Origin: Cydia pomonella
Taxonomy: Eukaryota > Arthropoda > Insecta > Lepidoptera > Tortricidae
DNA length: 64,000 nucleotides
Direction: 5' to 3'
NCBI RefSeq assembly: GCF_033807575.1
Contig: NC_084705.1
Coordinates: 785,838 to 849,837, forward strand
Shown: positions 33,198 to 44,280 of the stretch, in pieces
How the letters are laid out: each line of letters begins with the position of its first letter
How positions within the stretch are numbered: the stretch's first letter is position 1
Notes under the pieces: generated by a model
What the model was told of the DNA's origin: nothing
The model's input: only the letters and a program-made list of their open reading frames with translations
Database searches by the model: none
Made by a program: the position numbers and the translations under genes

Positions 33198-34590
33198 GGC
33201 ATATTGTTGACAACCGGTGTTTTTTGCGTAGCTCTTCTAGTTGTTATAATTGTCTCGATAAGTTTAATTGCCTGTGAAAAGAAAAGTACAGTCAGAGATA
33301 AAAGCTAGTACCAAAAATGTTTTTTTTTGACAAAAAACTTACTTATTAGCTCACTTATGCGAATAACGATGTGGCCTTTGAAAATTATCTAGAATTGTGA
33401 AAAAAGAAAAAAATCAGACTGATCTTTCTTATTTCGATGTCGGTTTAAATAAGGACCTTTTCAAGAGTACGTCGGTCTATTTTTTTGTTTGATGAAGAGA
33501 GAATTAGCATTTTTCCAAGAAAACTGCTTAATTCCGGACACGTTCTTGCTCAGGTTCCATGCCATTACACTTTTCAAGTCTTTTTCCTGTTCCTTTTCGT
33601 TCGGGATCACTTTTTGACTTTAATTAACTTTACAAATATTAAATGACTCTTGAGGAAACCAAGGTTTAACTATTAATTAATTGTCCAAATTAAATTTTAA
33701 TACATCTTTTATTTAATATAAACCTGTAGGTACTGTTAAAAACTCTTATGTAATAAAGAACTTAGTTCATAACTCGTACCTACGACGCAAGGGTCCCGGA
33801 CTCCCGTGATTTTCGCCTTAAAAAAGATTATTCATTATTAAATTAATTAATCAAATTAAATAAGCCTTTAATCCACATATGAATCACTTGTAAACATAAT
33901 TATTAAATAAATAAATATTAATATTATAAGGACAATCTTACACAAATAGATCTAGTACCGCAGAAGCCTTATTGTGCTTTAAGGCTTCTATTGTAAATAC
34001 TTGACGACGATATAGATAATACATAGATATATATAAATACCCATATACTTACAAACAAAAAATGCATAACTCAGGCATAAATACTTATCTTTTCGTTTGC
34101 TTATTAAAGCCAAATGAGAATATTTTGAAAATAATATGTTTCGCTATATTTAATTTATTTACAGTTTTAAAAGACGTATAAGTAAGAAAATTATTCCATT
34201 TCTTTTTATTGTTAATTTATTTTAGGGCCACATTTATATACTTATCTAACCCCACTTAGCTGGCTACCTCACGTTCCCATTAATCTCACTTTCGTTGGAT
34301 ATTAGACGTTTTCCTCTTATATTACACCTTGGAAGGAATTAGATGCCTGATTAGCCGCTGACCCAGATCCGAATAAATCTGCCGACTCAAAACGGAGCCC
34401 CTTCTAGTTGGTATCTGTGGGTTTCGGGCAATCGAAGGCAAGTATAATGTGGAGGGAAAATGGGGGTTGTTTTATTACATGTAGTAAAGCGATTTAAAAG
34501 ATTTTGCTTCGGACGCGGTGGGGTTTATAACTTTATATGTGTTTTAATTAAAACGCCGCTGCTTGCGATTTCGTTCGCGTACATTCAATG
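33198..34590. other. No recognisable feature
   Basis: AT-rich DNA. The first 100 bp may belong to the inverted 5' junction of the LINE. No gene. Confidence 0.4.
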
Positions 34591-34594
34591 GACC

Positions 34595-34830
34595 CACTTT
34601 TTTATTATTTAGGAGCCAAAGGAGCAGATGGCTCCCTGGATGGTAAGCGATCACCGTTGCCCATGGACACTTGCAACACTAGAATGATTGCAAGTGCATC
34701 GCCGGCATTTGAGATGGGAGTACGATCTTTTCTTGAAGGTTCGAAGGCCGGGAATACTGCGGGCGACAGTTCATTCCACAGTTTAGTTGTGCGAGGCAGG
34801 ATGTTTCTGGATAAACGCAGTTGATGACTG
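34595..34830. repeat. Lepidopteran dispersed repeat
   Basis: GGATGGTAAGCGATCACCGT then TGCCCATGGACACTTGCAAC (34638-34677) and GTTGTGCGAGGCAGGATGTT are phrases I recognise from repeats in many lepidopteran genomes. The 78-codon frame here is not a gene. Confidence 0.55.
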
Positions 34831-34846
34831 CCAACTATCTAAGTTT

Positions 34847-34906
34847 TTTTTTTTTTTATACTACGTCGGTGGCAAACAAGCATACGGCCCGCCTAATGGT
34901 AAGTGG
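34847..34906 (-). repeat. Terminal 3' fragment of a lepidopteran retroelement
   Basis: Poly-T then TACTACGTCGGTGGCAAACA and GCATACGGCCCGCCTAATGG: same 3' terminus as at 300-664 and 19163-19235, on the minus strand. Confidence 0.65.
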
Positions 34907-35044
34907 TGGTGTTGTCGCTTCAGAATTCAATTTACAATAATCGTTTCAGTGGAGCTCTACGACAACATTTTGAAGAATATGTTTCTAATTTGAGGGTCCC
35001 ACCATCAAGGTTTAGTGATTTTGGTTGTGAGTTATCTGTCATTA

Positions 35045-35232
35045 TAATATATATAAATAAATATTATAGGACATTATTACACAGATTTACTACAATATTT
35101 ACGTAATTTATAAAAAACTTAAATATATAGAAAATACCCATGGCTCAGGAACAAATATCCGTGCTCATCATACAAATAAATGACCTTAGTGGGATTTGAA
35201 CCCAGGACCATCGGCTTCATAGGCAGGGCAGT
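35045..35232 (-). mobile_element. SINE family A, deleted copy
   Basis: On the minus strand it has the B box region (GGGTTCAAATCCCA), CCTGAGCCATGGGTATTTTC and a shortened 3' part. It lacks the A box and the ACACAAGCCTTATTGA segment. Confidence 0.65.
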
Positions 35233-35790
35233 ATGAGGTCAGACAGGTTGTCTTTATAATTCAACTGTTTTATATATTTATTTATCATTGTGTATAAAAA
35301 TTATACTTACGATTTAAACGTGCTTGTTGCTAGGCCTATTTGAATAAAGAATATATTGACTTTGACTGACTTTACTGCTTACTATAAATGATACATAGAA
35401 ATTAAACATGATAGGTGCAATAACAAAACTTATAAACTATTATTAAAACTTAGGGCCTGTTTCACAATGGCTAAGTAAAGTGTATGTCATTTATAGTAAG
35501 TAGTATAATTTTTATACCAAATGATAAAATTATTCGTAAATATAACATAAAAATTGTGACCTTATATGATCTACAAGAATAGCCAAGGAATTTTTAAATG
35601 CAGAAATTAAAAGATTGCGCAAGGAGCTAAGAGGAAAGGTTCAGGCGAAGTATGTTTAATACAAGTTTCTTCTGTTTTCATATCTCGAAAATGTATTATT
35701 GCAATTCTTCGGGAACAATATGTTGCACTTCCAATATCAATTCAATTTAATATCATTGACAATTTTTTATACATAAAACACTACACATAT
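35233..35790. other. Unassigned DNA with one inverted pair
   Basis: TACTGCTTACTATAAATGATAC (35372-35393) pairs with GTATGTCATTTATAGTAAGTAGTA (35483-35506). This may be the ends of a 135-bp palindromic element. Confidence 0.4.
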
Positions 35791-35977
35791 ACGGCCCGAT
35801 TTTAACAAAAAGATATTTACGTCAAAAATTTCCTAAAGTTACGATATGGATTCGATATATCAGTGTCAAAAATCACGTTTTTGTTTGAAGAAACGTCACT
35901 TTTGACCCTGACATATCTAATTAATAACGCATCTTTAGCAAATGTTTGACGTTTCGTAAAGTTCAAATCAGGCCGTA
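35791..35977. mobile_element. Palindromic MITE
   Basis: Outer ends ACGGCCCGATTTTAAC and (complement) ACGGCCTGATTTGAAC form terminal inverted repeats. Inside is a hairpin with GATATATCAGTGTC and GACCCTGACATATC, related to 8855-8930. Confidence 0.6.
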
Positions 35978-36204
35978 AATCTACACAGATATTCATTGAA
36001 ATTAAAATAGGGGTTTTTCAAGCAACACTATATGAAATTGAATAACATTCCTTAAATGAAAATGACTCAAATCCACTAACTTACAGAAATATAGACCGAC
36101 TTTCGTTACATGAAAGAAATCTCACCACTTTTATAGGGTCAAATGTCGGCCAGTATCGACCCTAGGCCCATCTCCTATTTTTAGCTATCGACCCATCTTC
36201 CATA

Positions 36205-36500
36205 CCTACTTGAAATTTTCAGGACCGCCCCATTGGCTGAAGCGGTATGACGTCACGGAAACGTATCGACCAATAGGGAGGCTGGGTTCTGCGCATGGCT
36301 TCTGGAGGCTTGCGAAGGCGATGGCGCTTGGAACCAGTCCGGGCCTGCCGCGTCCAGGTGTGCCAAGCTACCGCCATCACAATTTTAAGGTCAATAGTTT
36401 ATCCGCCATTTTTGATTTTTGAAATTGGAACGGCTTACTTTTCAACCCGTTCCGAGTAGTGTTTTCCTTAGTGTAGTTTTAAGTGCTTAAATGTTAGTGT
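36205..36500 (+). promoter_or_regulatory. Candidate host CpG-rich promoter
   Basis: In AT-rich surroundings this stretch is GC/CpG-richer and carries an inverted CCAAT box (CCCATTGGCTG at about 36227), a CRE-like TGACGTCAC (36248-36256), a second CCAAT (GACCAATAGG at about 36268) and a YY1-like CCGCCATTTTTG (36401-36412). It is followed by a T-rich stretch (TCCTTAGTGTAGTTTTAAGT) as often seen downstream of a start site. No downstream coding exon was recognised, so direction and function are inference. It could also be part of an unrecognised repeat. Confidence 0.35.
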
Positions 36501-37373
36501 TTTTTTTAAAGAAAAGTTACGTAATTTTTACGTAAGGGTTATGTGATGTGTGAGGGAGATATGGGTGTGAGTGAGAGAGCAGTAGTGATTTTAGTGAAGG
36601 TCGTGAATGCGGTACATGGAGTGTATACAAAAGTGGTCGTTATATATATGCTATTAAGGTTAAAGTGTTACAGCCGATCGTTAAGTATTGACTCAATAAT
36701 GGAGTAATTGGAATTTTGATTATTCATTGAACAATCATCAAAAGTTTTATTGGCCATTAAGAAACAAACAACACTAATTTCAACGGAAATATTTTAACTT
36801 AAATGATTCAAAACTAGCTTAAAAATATCTTATCAGTAATTTCCAACCCAAAAAAAGTTATTTAAAACCCATTCTTTTTTTCAGAAAAGTAGGAATAGGT
36901 ACTTACTATTAAAAAAACGGTCGAATTGATAACCTTTTCACCTAATCAAAATAACATTTTAGACTTCACTGTCCATTTTTGATAATGCCAAGTAGAAAAA
37001 GGAAAACTAAGAAAAATTACACCCGACCAATTGGCATCTGTGAACCAAATTAGAACAACAAATGAAATATTATTATCCCGGTATAAGTAATATCAGGAAA
37101 AACTTATTTTTAACGTTCTCATGTAATATATTATAAAAAAAAAGAAAACATGAAGACATAAGGAACTTTGGACGCTGAAAAAGGATCCCCACTCAGCATA
37201 ATGCCGTGGCAATCCGTCGCGCTGGTTTTCAATGAGGACCTTAAAACTATGAGTAGTTAGTCAAAGGGAAAAATAATAACCAAACCAAGATAGCTCTGTC
37301 TCAATTTAGCAGGGAATTAGGTGAAATTCCTGTGAGAGCTATATGACTTTACCGGGAGTTTTAAAAAAATATT
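36501..37373. other. No recognisable feature
   Basis: AT-rich DNA. If 36205-36500 is a promoter, this would be the first exon/intron, but no splice-supported exon can be called. Confidence 0.4.
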
Positions 37374-37699
37374 CCTTCTTCTTCCTCGCATTGTCCCGGC
37401 ATTTGCCACGGCTCATGGGAGCCTGGGGTCCGCTTGACAACTAATCCCAAGATTTGGCGTAGGCACTAGTTTTTACGAAAGCGACTGCCATCAGACCTTC
37501 CAACCTAGAGGATAAACTAGGCCTTGTTGGGATTAGTCCGGTTTCCTCACGATGTTTTCCTTCACCGAAAAGCGACTGGTAAATATCAAATGATATTTCG
37601 TACATAAGTTCCGAAAAACTCATTGGTACGAGCCGGGGTTTGAACCCGCGACCTCCGGATTGCAAGTCGCACGCTCTTACCGCTAGGCCACCAGCGCAG
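37374..37699 (-). mobile_element. tRNA-derived SINE, family B, complete
   Basis: Complete minus-strand copy: head at 37637-37699 (GCGCTGGTGGCCTAGCGGTA, GGTTCAAACCCCGG on the minus strand), body and GAGGAAGAAG tail. It is flanked by TTAAAAAAATATT (37361-37373) and TTAAAAAAAATATT (about 37701-37714), a slightly altered target duplication. Confidence 0.85.
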
Positions 37700-37933
37700 T
37701 TTAAAAAAAATATTGTGCTTAAATTAGCGACTGGTTAAGAAAAGTTAATCGCTGTCAGATTTGTGACGACAATGAAGCATGAAATCTTTATGGGAATAAA
37801 ATTGTTGCCTTATTATACATCGTAATATCGCTTATAGTTTACCAAAACCAAGTTTTTTACTGACATTAATGCTGACAATTGACACTATTTTCTAAAAACT
37901 CCCTACCATGGTTCTTCCAGACTTTGTATATAA
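37700..37933. other. No recognisable feature
   Basis: Short unassigned AT-rich stretch. Confidence 0.4.
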
Positions 37934-38099
37934 CTAGCTTCTGTCCGCGATATCGTCTGCAAAAATGTCCTTTCCCGGGACTAAAACACACACCAAACTT
38001 CATATATTTAAATGTCAGTAGTTTCAGCATATAGAGGTAGCAGATAGACTGACAGACAGACTTATTTTGACATTTATGATTTCGTGATATTAGTATGTC
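37934..38099 (-). mobile_element. Small non-autonomous Helitron
   Basis: On the minus strand it ends GCAGACGATATCGCGGACAG then AAGCTAG at 37934, a hairpin-plus-CTAG Helitron 3' end with a host T following (A at 37933 on the plus strand). Its other end reads CATACTAATATCACG, close to the ACTAATATTATAAA 5' end of the same insect family. It is about 166 bp and non-coding. Confidence 0.6.
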
Positions 38100-38383
38100 A
38101 AATCAAGATCGAAAATATAGTTTACCTTCGGGTTTACGCATCGAAGTGGCGTAGCGGCGCGTAGCGCCCGTGGGCGCAGTCGCTACGAGAAACTGAAATC
38201 AAAATGGTTGCTCAACCAACGTGGTCAATGGTCAATCACCGTTGACTTTAAACTTATGATTATTTTGAATGAAAGTACTAAATACACAACAAATATAATT
38301 GAAGTGAAAATGTGACATCACTACCTTAATAGGTATTAAACGATAACAAAACGTGTATGAATAAAGTTAGAAAGATACGTAAT
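38100..38383. other. No recognisable gene
   Basis: Contains a short GC-rich palindromic piece GCGTAGCGGCGCGTAGCGCC (38149-38168), otherwise AT-rich. Confidence 0.4.
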
Positions 38384-38522
38384 TTAAAAAAAAACCGGGC
38401 AAGTGCGAGTCGGACTCGCGCACGAAGGGTTCCGTACCATTATTTATAAAAACGGCTAAAATCTTATGTTTGTTGTATGGGAGCCCCCCTTAAATACTAT
38501 TTATTTTATTCTGTTTTTAGTA
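38384..38522. repeat. Lepidopteran dispersed repeat, target of the array
   Basis: ACCGGGCAAGTGCGAGTCGG then ACTCGCGCACGAAGGGTTCC is the start of a repeat that I know as extremely common in Lepidoptera, continuing TTTATTCTGTTTTTAGTA. The Helitron array begins exactly after the A at 38522. The known continuation of this repeat begins with T, so the insertion lies between A and T. The other half is not in the window. Confidence 0.65.
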
Positions 38523-41496
38523 TCTATATTATATAAAGCTGCAGCCCGAACATTAATTGACACGAATTGTTCTCCCGGAAAGAGGCGCGGGGGGGATTCG
38601 AGTTTGGTACGGTCGTACAGGGGGCGGTCCGGTGACCTCCGGAAAAATCCGACATTCGGTCTACCGGATCGGGACAGAAAAATGTTTGACGGCCCGGCTA
38701 AACGGTGGGAGATAGTGGGGGGGTGCTCGACCAAATGTCACAGAGGACCCTGGGCAGTTTCGGAGGCCGCCATTTTTTTTTCAAAATGGCGGATTCAAAA
38801 TGGCGGCCGATTTTCAAGTCGGTCCCGGCGCGCTCAAATTTCGGTCACGGAATCTCGGGGCCCTCTAGATCGGTATGGAAAAAAAAAATTTGGAAAAAAT
38901 CCAAGATGGCGGACACCATGGCCACTTTTATTTTGTATGGCAACTTTTAAACGGTGACAGATAGGTGGGGGGTGCTCGACCAAATGTCATAGAGGGCCCC
39001 GAGACGAATGGAATGGCATTTAAAAAAATTCAAAATGGCCGACTCAAAATGGCGCCGAAATTTCAAAACGGTCCGAGAGCGCCGAGAACCGGTATGTGGG
39101 TACATATGGGCCCCGGCATTCGAAAAAAAAATTTTTTTTTTTTTTTAGCTCGAACAAAAATTTGTATGGGATTTTTTTTCGAATCCCCCACATGCTAAAC
39201 GGTGAGAGATAGGTCGGGGGAGCTCGACCAAATGTCATAGAGGGCTCCGAGTGGAATCTGAATAAGAAAAAAAAAATTCAAAATGGCCGACTTTTTTTTT
39301 TTCTAAAACTTCAAAAAGGTCCGAGCGCTCTGAAGTTTTGGTCGCGGTATCTCGGAGCCCCAATGACTCCTATGGAAAAAAAAAATTTTGAAAAAAATCC
39401 ATGATGGCGGAAAAATGGCCAGTTTACTTTTGTATGGCAACTCTCAAACGGTGCGTGATAGGTGGGGGGTGCTCGACCAAATGTCATAGAGGGCCCCGAG
39501 ACAAATAAAACTGCATCAAAAAAAAATTCAAAATGGCCGACTTTTTTTTTTTCTTTTTTTAATGTTGGTCCGAGCGCGCTGAGATTTTGCATGCGGCCGA
39601 GTCTGGAGGCCAAGATTACCATATGAAAAAAAGTTTTTTGGAAAAATCCAAAATGGCGGCGGACAGGGGCAAAGTCAAATTTTCAAGTAGGTTAAGCGAG
39701 CCCGAAGGGCGAGCTTCAGGCTGGGAGGCCGAAGGCCGACCCCGCGGAGGGCCGCCAGGCCCGGAGCTTCACCCGGAGTGGCCAAGCGTGTCCCACTCCC
39801 AGTAATTTTGGGCGAGGCCGAAGGCCGAGCTGCGGGCGTGAGGAACAAAGCGAAATCCTATATAAAAACTGTGTTAAGCGAGCCCGAAGGGCGAGCTTCA
39901 GGCTGGGAGGCCGAAGGCCGACCCCGGCGGAGGGCCGAAGGCCCGGAGCCTTCACCCCGACCCCCAAGCGTGCAACCCCCAGTAATTTAAAGCGAGGCCG
40001 AAGGCCGAGCTGCGTGCACAAGGTGCTCCCAAGCGTTCTACCAAGTCAACTGTCTTGATAAGCGGAGCCGGCGGGCCGACGGCCCGACGGCGACGCGTCG
40101 AGGCTAGCGAAGGCCGAAGGCCGAGCTCCGCGTAGGGCCGAAGGCCCGAAGCGTCACCTGAGAGGGGGAAGTTGGAGCTTAAACACGACCCAATAGGAAA
40201 AGTGTCTTAGACAAGCGAAACGGCGGGCCGAAGGCCCGACGTGAGCTTGTCAAGACACTTTTACTATTGGGTCGTGTTTAAGCTCCAACTTTCCGCACTA
40301 CTCCCGAAGCGAAACCAACCCTCCCCGAGTATCTTAATAAGCGAAGCGGCGGGCCGAAGGCCCGATGCTGAGCTTCGAAACTCAGCGAAGGCCGAAGGCC
40401 GAGCTCCGCGTAGGGCCGAAGGCCCGGAGCGTCCCATTGGATCGCCCAAGCACGCGAGGCCGAAGGCCGAGCTGCGAGAGTGCGGCCCAAAGCGAAAGTA
40501 CAACCGCATTACCTTTCCCCTTTGGAAAACAAATATTCTTTATATTAATAACAACAAAAGACGGGAAAAGTGATAAAGCGAATCGGTAACAAGTCAACTG
40601 TCTTAATAAGCGGAGCCGGCGGGCCAAAGGCCCGACGGCGAAGCGTCGAGGCTAGCGAAGGCCGAAGGCCGAGCTCCGCGTAGGGCCGAAGGCCCGAAGC
40701 GTCCCCTTCGAGGCTCGCCAGCGGGGAAGTTGGAGCTTAAACACGACCCAATAGTAAAAGTGTCTTAGACAAGCGAAACGGCTGAGCTTGTCAAGACACT
40801 TTTACTATTGGGTCGTGTTTAAGCTCCAACTTCACTTCAACCCCCAAAGTAACTATATTGCGAAGGCCGAAGGCCGAGCTCCGCGTAGGGCCGAAGGCCC
40901 GGAGCGTCCCATTGGATCACCCAAGCACGCGAGGCCGAAGGCCGAGCTGCGAGAGTGCGTGCTCGCACGCGGACCATTCTTTGTAAGCATAAGTACAACT
41001 GCTTTACCTTTTCCCTTTGGAAAACAAACTTTTTCATTAAAACAACGGCAACAACAACAAACACTACAACAACAACACATTAACAACAACATTAATAACA
41101 ACATACGCGAGGCCGACTGCATGCTCGCACGCGCAGCAAAAGTACAACTGCACCACTTCTTTCCTTTGGAAAACACACTTTTTCACTCAAACAACGGCAC
41201 CTACAACAATAACTCATCATCAACAACATCAACAACAGCACCAACTACAAAAACAACAATACTAACAACAGCACCATGCACACCGCGGGGCCCCCGGGCC
41301 CCGCGCACCAAGCAAAACTCTAACTGCTTTACCTTTTCCCTTTGGAAAACAAACTTTACACCTCTACTCTAAACCTACAACAACAACTCATCAACAACAA
41401 CACTAACAGCAGCACCAACTACAAAAACAACAATACCAACTACAGCACCATGCACACCGCGGGGCCCACGGGCCCCGCGCACCAAGCAAAATCTAG
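38523..41496 (+). mobile_element. Helitron-like unit 1 (leader type I)
   Basis: Begins TCTATATTATATAAAGCTGC after host A and ends CTAG at 41493-41496 before T. Leader type I is a 175-bp stretch with GGAGGCGCGGGGGGG-like and CCGGTGACCTCCGG words. Four 249-bp repeats lie at 38700-39692, and GC-rich modules at 39693-41035 with stem-loops 40169-40291 and 40727-40832 and one complete 268-bp repeat (40334-40601). The CAA-rich tail (41040-41457) contains a second, internal copy of the terminal hairpin (41293-41314) followed by GCACCAAGCAAAACTCTAA. The terminal hairpin is 41458-41479. No gene. Confidence 0.78.
38700..39692 (+). repeat. 249-bp tandem repeats (four copies, unit 1)
   Basis: Copies start with AAACGGTG at 38700, 38949, 39197 and 39446 (steps 249, 248, 249). 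Each has GGGGGGTGCTCGACCAAATG, TCATAGAGGGCCCCGAGA, then AAAATGGCSGA flanked by poly-A/poly-T, a CGAGCGCGCTGA-like word, and TTTGTATGGCAACT. Units 5 and 9 also have four copies; units 2, 3, 4, 6, 7 and 8 have two. Confidence 0.9.
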
Positions 41497-42820
41497 TTAA
41501 TAATATATATAGCTGCATCCCCACTCATTTCTAATAGAGATGTTTTATTTGGAGACTGTAGGGTTTAGGTGGAAAAAAAAAATTGATTCGTATAGAGCTC
41601 GGAATTTGTAGGTCCAGAAAAATATGGATTTTTCGATCTGATGGAAGACCAAAAACCTGCACAAGAGCCCGGCTAAACGGTAAGACTTAGTGGGGGGGTG
41701 CTCGACCAAATGTCATAGAGGACCCTGGGCAGTTTCTAGAGCCGCCATTTTTTTTTCAAAATGGCGGATTCAAAATGGCGGCCGATTTTCAAAATGGTCC
41801 TAGCGCGCTGAAATTTTGGTCACGGAATCTCGGGCCCCTCTAGGTTCGTATGAAAAAAAAAAATTTTGGAAAAATCCAAGATGGCGGAAAAAATGGCCAC
41901 TTTAGTTTTGTATGGCAACTCTGAAACGGTGCGCGATAGGTGGGGGGTGCTCGACCAAATGTCATAGAGGGCCCCGAGAGAAAAAAAACTGCATCAAAAA
42001 ATTTTCAAAATGGCCGACTTTTTTTTTTTTTTTTTTTCAAGTTGGTCCGAGCGCGCTGAGATTTGGCATGCGGCGAGCCTGGGGGCCCGAGATTACCATG
42101 TGAAAAAAATTTTTTGGAAAAATCCAAAATGGCGGCGGACAGGTGCAAATAAAATTTTCGAGTAGGTTAAGCGAGCCCGAAGGGCGAGCTTCAGGCCGGG
42201 AGGCCGAAGGCCGACCCCGCGACGGGCCGACAGGCCCGGAGCTTCACTCCGAGTGGCCGGGCGCGCCCCACCCCCAGTAATTTTGAGCGAGGCCGAAGGC
42301 CGAGCTGCAGGAGTGAGGAACTAAGCGAAAACCTATATAAAATCTGTGTTAAGCGAGCCCGAAGGGCGAGCTTCAGGCCGGGAGGCCGAAGGCCGACCCC
42401 GGCGGAGGGCCGAAGGCCCGGAGCCTTCACCCCGACCCCCAAGCGTGCAACCCCCAGTAACTAAAAGCGAGGCCGAAGGCCGAGCTGCGTGCATAAGGTG
42501 CTCCCAAACGTTATACCAAGTAAACTGTCTTGATAAGCGGCGCGGGGGGGCCCACGGCCCGACGGCGACGCGTCGAGGCTAGCGAAGGCCGAAGGCCGAG
42601 CTCCGCGTAGGGCCGAAGGCCCGAAGCGTCACCTGAGAGGGGGAAGTTGGAGCTTAAACACGACCCAATAGGAAAAGTGTCTTAGACAAGCGAAACGGCG
42701 GGCCGAAGGCCGAAGGCCGTAGGCCCGACGTGAGCTTGTCAAGACACTTTTACTATTGGGTCGTGTTTAAGCTCCAACTTCCCGCACTACTCCCGAAGCG
42801 AAACCAACCCTCCCCGAGTG

Positions 42821-43887
42821 TCTTAATAAGCGAAGCGGCGGGCCGAAGGCCCGACGCTGAGCTTCGAAACCCAGCGAAGGCCGAAGGCCGAGCTCCGCGT
42901 AGGGCCGAAGGCCCGGAGCGTCCCATTGGATCGCCCAAGCACGCGAGGCCGAAGGCCGAGCTGCGAGAGTGCGGCCCAAAGCAGAACCGCATTACCTTTC
43001 CCCTTTGGAAAACAAATATTCTTTATATTAATAACAACAAAAATAACGGGAAAAGTGATAAAGCGAACCTGGCAACAAGTTAACTGTCTTAATAAGCGAA
43101 GCGGCGGGCCGAAGGCCCGACGCTGAGCTTCGAAACCCAGCGAAGGCCGAAGGCCGAGCTCCGCGTAGGGCCGAAGGCACGGAGCGTCCCATTGGACCGC
43201 CCAAGCACGCGAGGCCGAAGGCCGAGCTGTGAGAGTGCGGCCCAAAGCGGAAGTATAACCGCATTATTTTTCCCCTTTGGAAAACAAATATTCTTTATAC
43301 TAAAAATAACGGGAAAAGTGCATTTATAGAGCGAACCAATTACAAGTTAACTGTCTTAATAAGCGAAGCGGCGGGCCGAAGGCCCGACGCTGAGCTTCGA
43401 AACCTAGCGAAGGCCGAAGGCCGAGCTCCGCGTAGGGCCGAAGGCACGGAGCGTCCCATTGGAACGCCCAAGCACGCGAGGCCGAAGGCCGAGCTGCGAG
43501 AGTGCGGCCCAAAGCGGAAGTACAACCGCATTAACTTTCCCCTTTGGAAAAGAAATCTTCTTTATATTAATAACAACAAAAATAACGGGAAAAGTTATAA
43601 AACGGATCGGCAACAAGTCAACTGTCTTAATAAGCGGAGCCGGCGGGCCGAAGGCCCGACGGCGAAGCGTCGAGGCTAGCGAAGGCCGAAGGCCGAGCTC
43701 CGCGTAGGGCCGAAGGCCCGAAGCGTCCCCTTCGAGGCTCGCCAGCGGGGAAGTTGGAGCTTAAACACGACCCAATAGTAAAAGTGTCTTAGACAAGCGA
43801 AACGGCGGGCCGGAGGCCGAAGGCCGTAGGCCCGACGTGAGCTTGTCAAGACACTTTTACTATTGGGTCGTGTTTAAGCTCCAACTT
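42821..43887 (+). repeat. 268-bp GC-rich tandem repeats (unit 2, representative)
   Basis: Copies begin TCTTAATAAGCG at 42821, 43087, 43354 and 43625 (steps 266, 267, 271). Each copy is a string of small hairpins: GCGGGCCGAAGGCCCG, AGCGAAGGCCGAAGGCCGAG, CTCCGCGTAGGGCC..GGAGCG, GCGAGGCCGAAGGCCGAGC. An AT-rich spacer follows (TTTGGAAAACAAATATTCTT, AATAACGGGAAAAGTG). The number of complete copies varies from one to four among units. Confidence 0.9.
43751..43887 (+). repeat. 140-bp stem-loop (type b, representative)
   Basis: AAGTTGGAGCTTAAACACGA CCCAATAGTAAAAGTGTCTT (left arm) and its reverse complement (right arm) enclose a GC-rich loop with smaller hairpins. Type b: 40727-40832, 43751-43887, 44532-44668, 47538-47674, 50374-50510, 59100-59236, 61942-62078. 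Type a: 40169-40291, 42644-42780, 45911-46047, 48650-48786, 51215-51351, 53972-54108, 55397-55533, 57992-58128, 60838-60973, 63895-end. Type a differs at one fixed position in the unit-sense left arm (AATAGGAAAAG) while the right arm still pairs with AATAGTAAAAG. One copy (61b at 60950) has lost a G. Confidence 0.9.
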
Positions 43888-44251
43888 CCCTTCAACCCCC
43901 AAAGTAACTATATTGCGAAGGCCGAAGGCCGAGCTCCGCGTAGGGCCGAAGGCCCGGAGCGTCCCATTGGATCGCCCAGGCACGCGAGGCCGAAGGCCGA
44001 GCTGCGGGAGTGCGTGCTCGCACGCGGACCATTCCTTGCAAGCGAAAGTACAACTGCTTTACCTTTTCCCTTTGGAAAACACAAACTTTTACACCTGAAC
44101 AACAGCAACAACAACAAACACTACAACAACAACATAAACAACAGTACCACGCACACCAGTACCAAGCAAAACTCTAACTGCTTTACCTTTTCCCTTTGGA
44201 AAACAAACTTTTACACCTAAACAACAGCACCAACTACAACAACTCATTAAC

Positions 44252-44280
44252 AACAACATAAACAGGGCTTGATGTTGTTG
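44252..44280. repeat. Centre of the large palindrome
   Basis: CAACAACAT (44251-44259) and ATGTTGTTG (44272-44280) mirror each other across AAACAGGGCTTG. Everything outward matches as inverted repeat between units 2 and 3: for example the stop-free frames at 43459-43707 and 44712-44960 are reverse complements with one residue changed. An indel of about 112 bp in the tail offsets the two arms. Confidence 0.85.

Larger units (their letters stand above)
41497..44265 (+). mobile_element. Helitron-like unit 2 (leader type II), 3' end lost
   Basis: Starts TTAATAATATATATAGCTGC directly after unit 1's CTAG. Leader type II contains TCTAATAGAGATGTTTTATT. Two 249-bp repeats lie at 41675-42165, stem-loops at 42644-42780 and 43751-43887, and 268-bp repeats start at 42821, 43087, 43354 and 43625. 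In the CAA tail, ACCAAGCAAAACTCTAACTG (44162-44181) is a decayed internal end without its hairpin. The unit stops at the inversion point near 44265 without terminal hairpin or CTAG. It is almost identical to unit 7. Confidence 0.75.

Noticed and set aside
42845..42870. Hammerhead-type ribozyme (CTGAGCTTCGAAAC resembles part of the core)
   Set aside because: The required CTGANGA box is absent and the three stems cannot be drawn.
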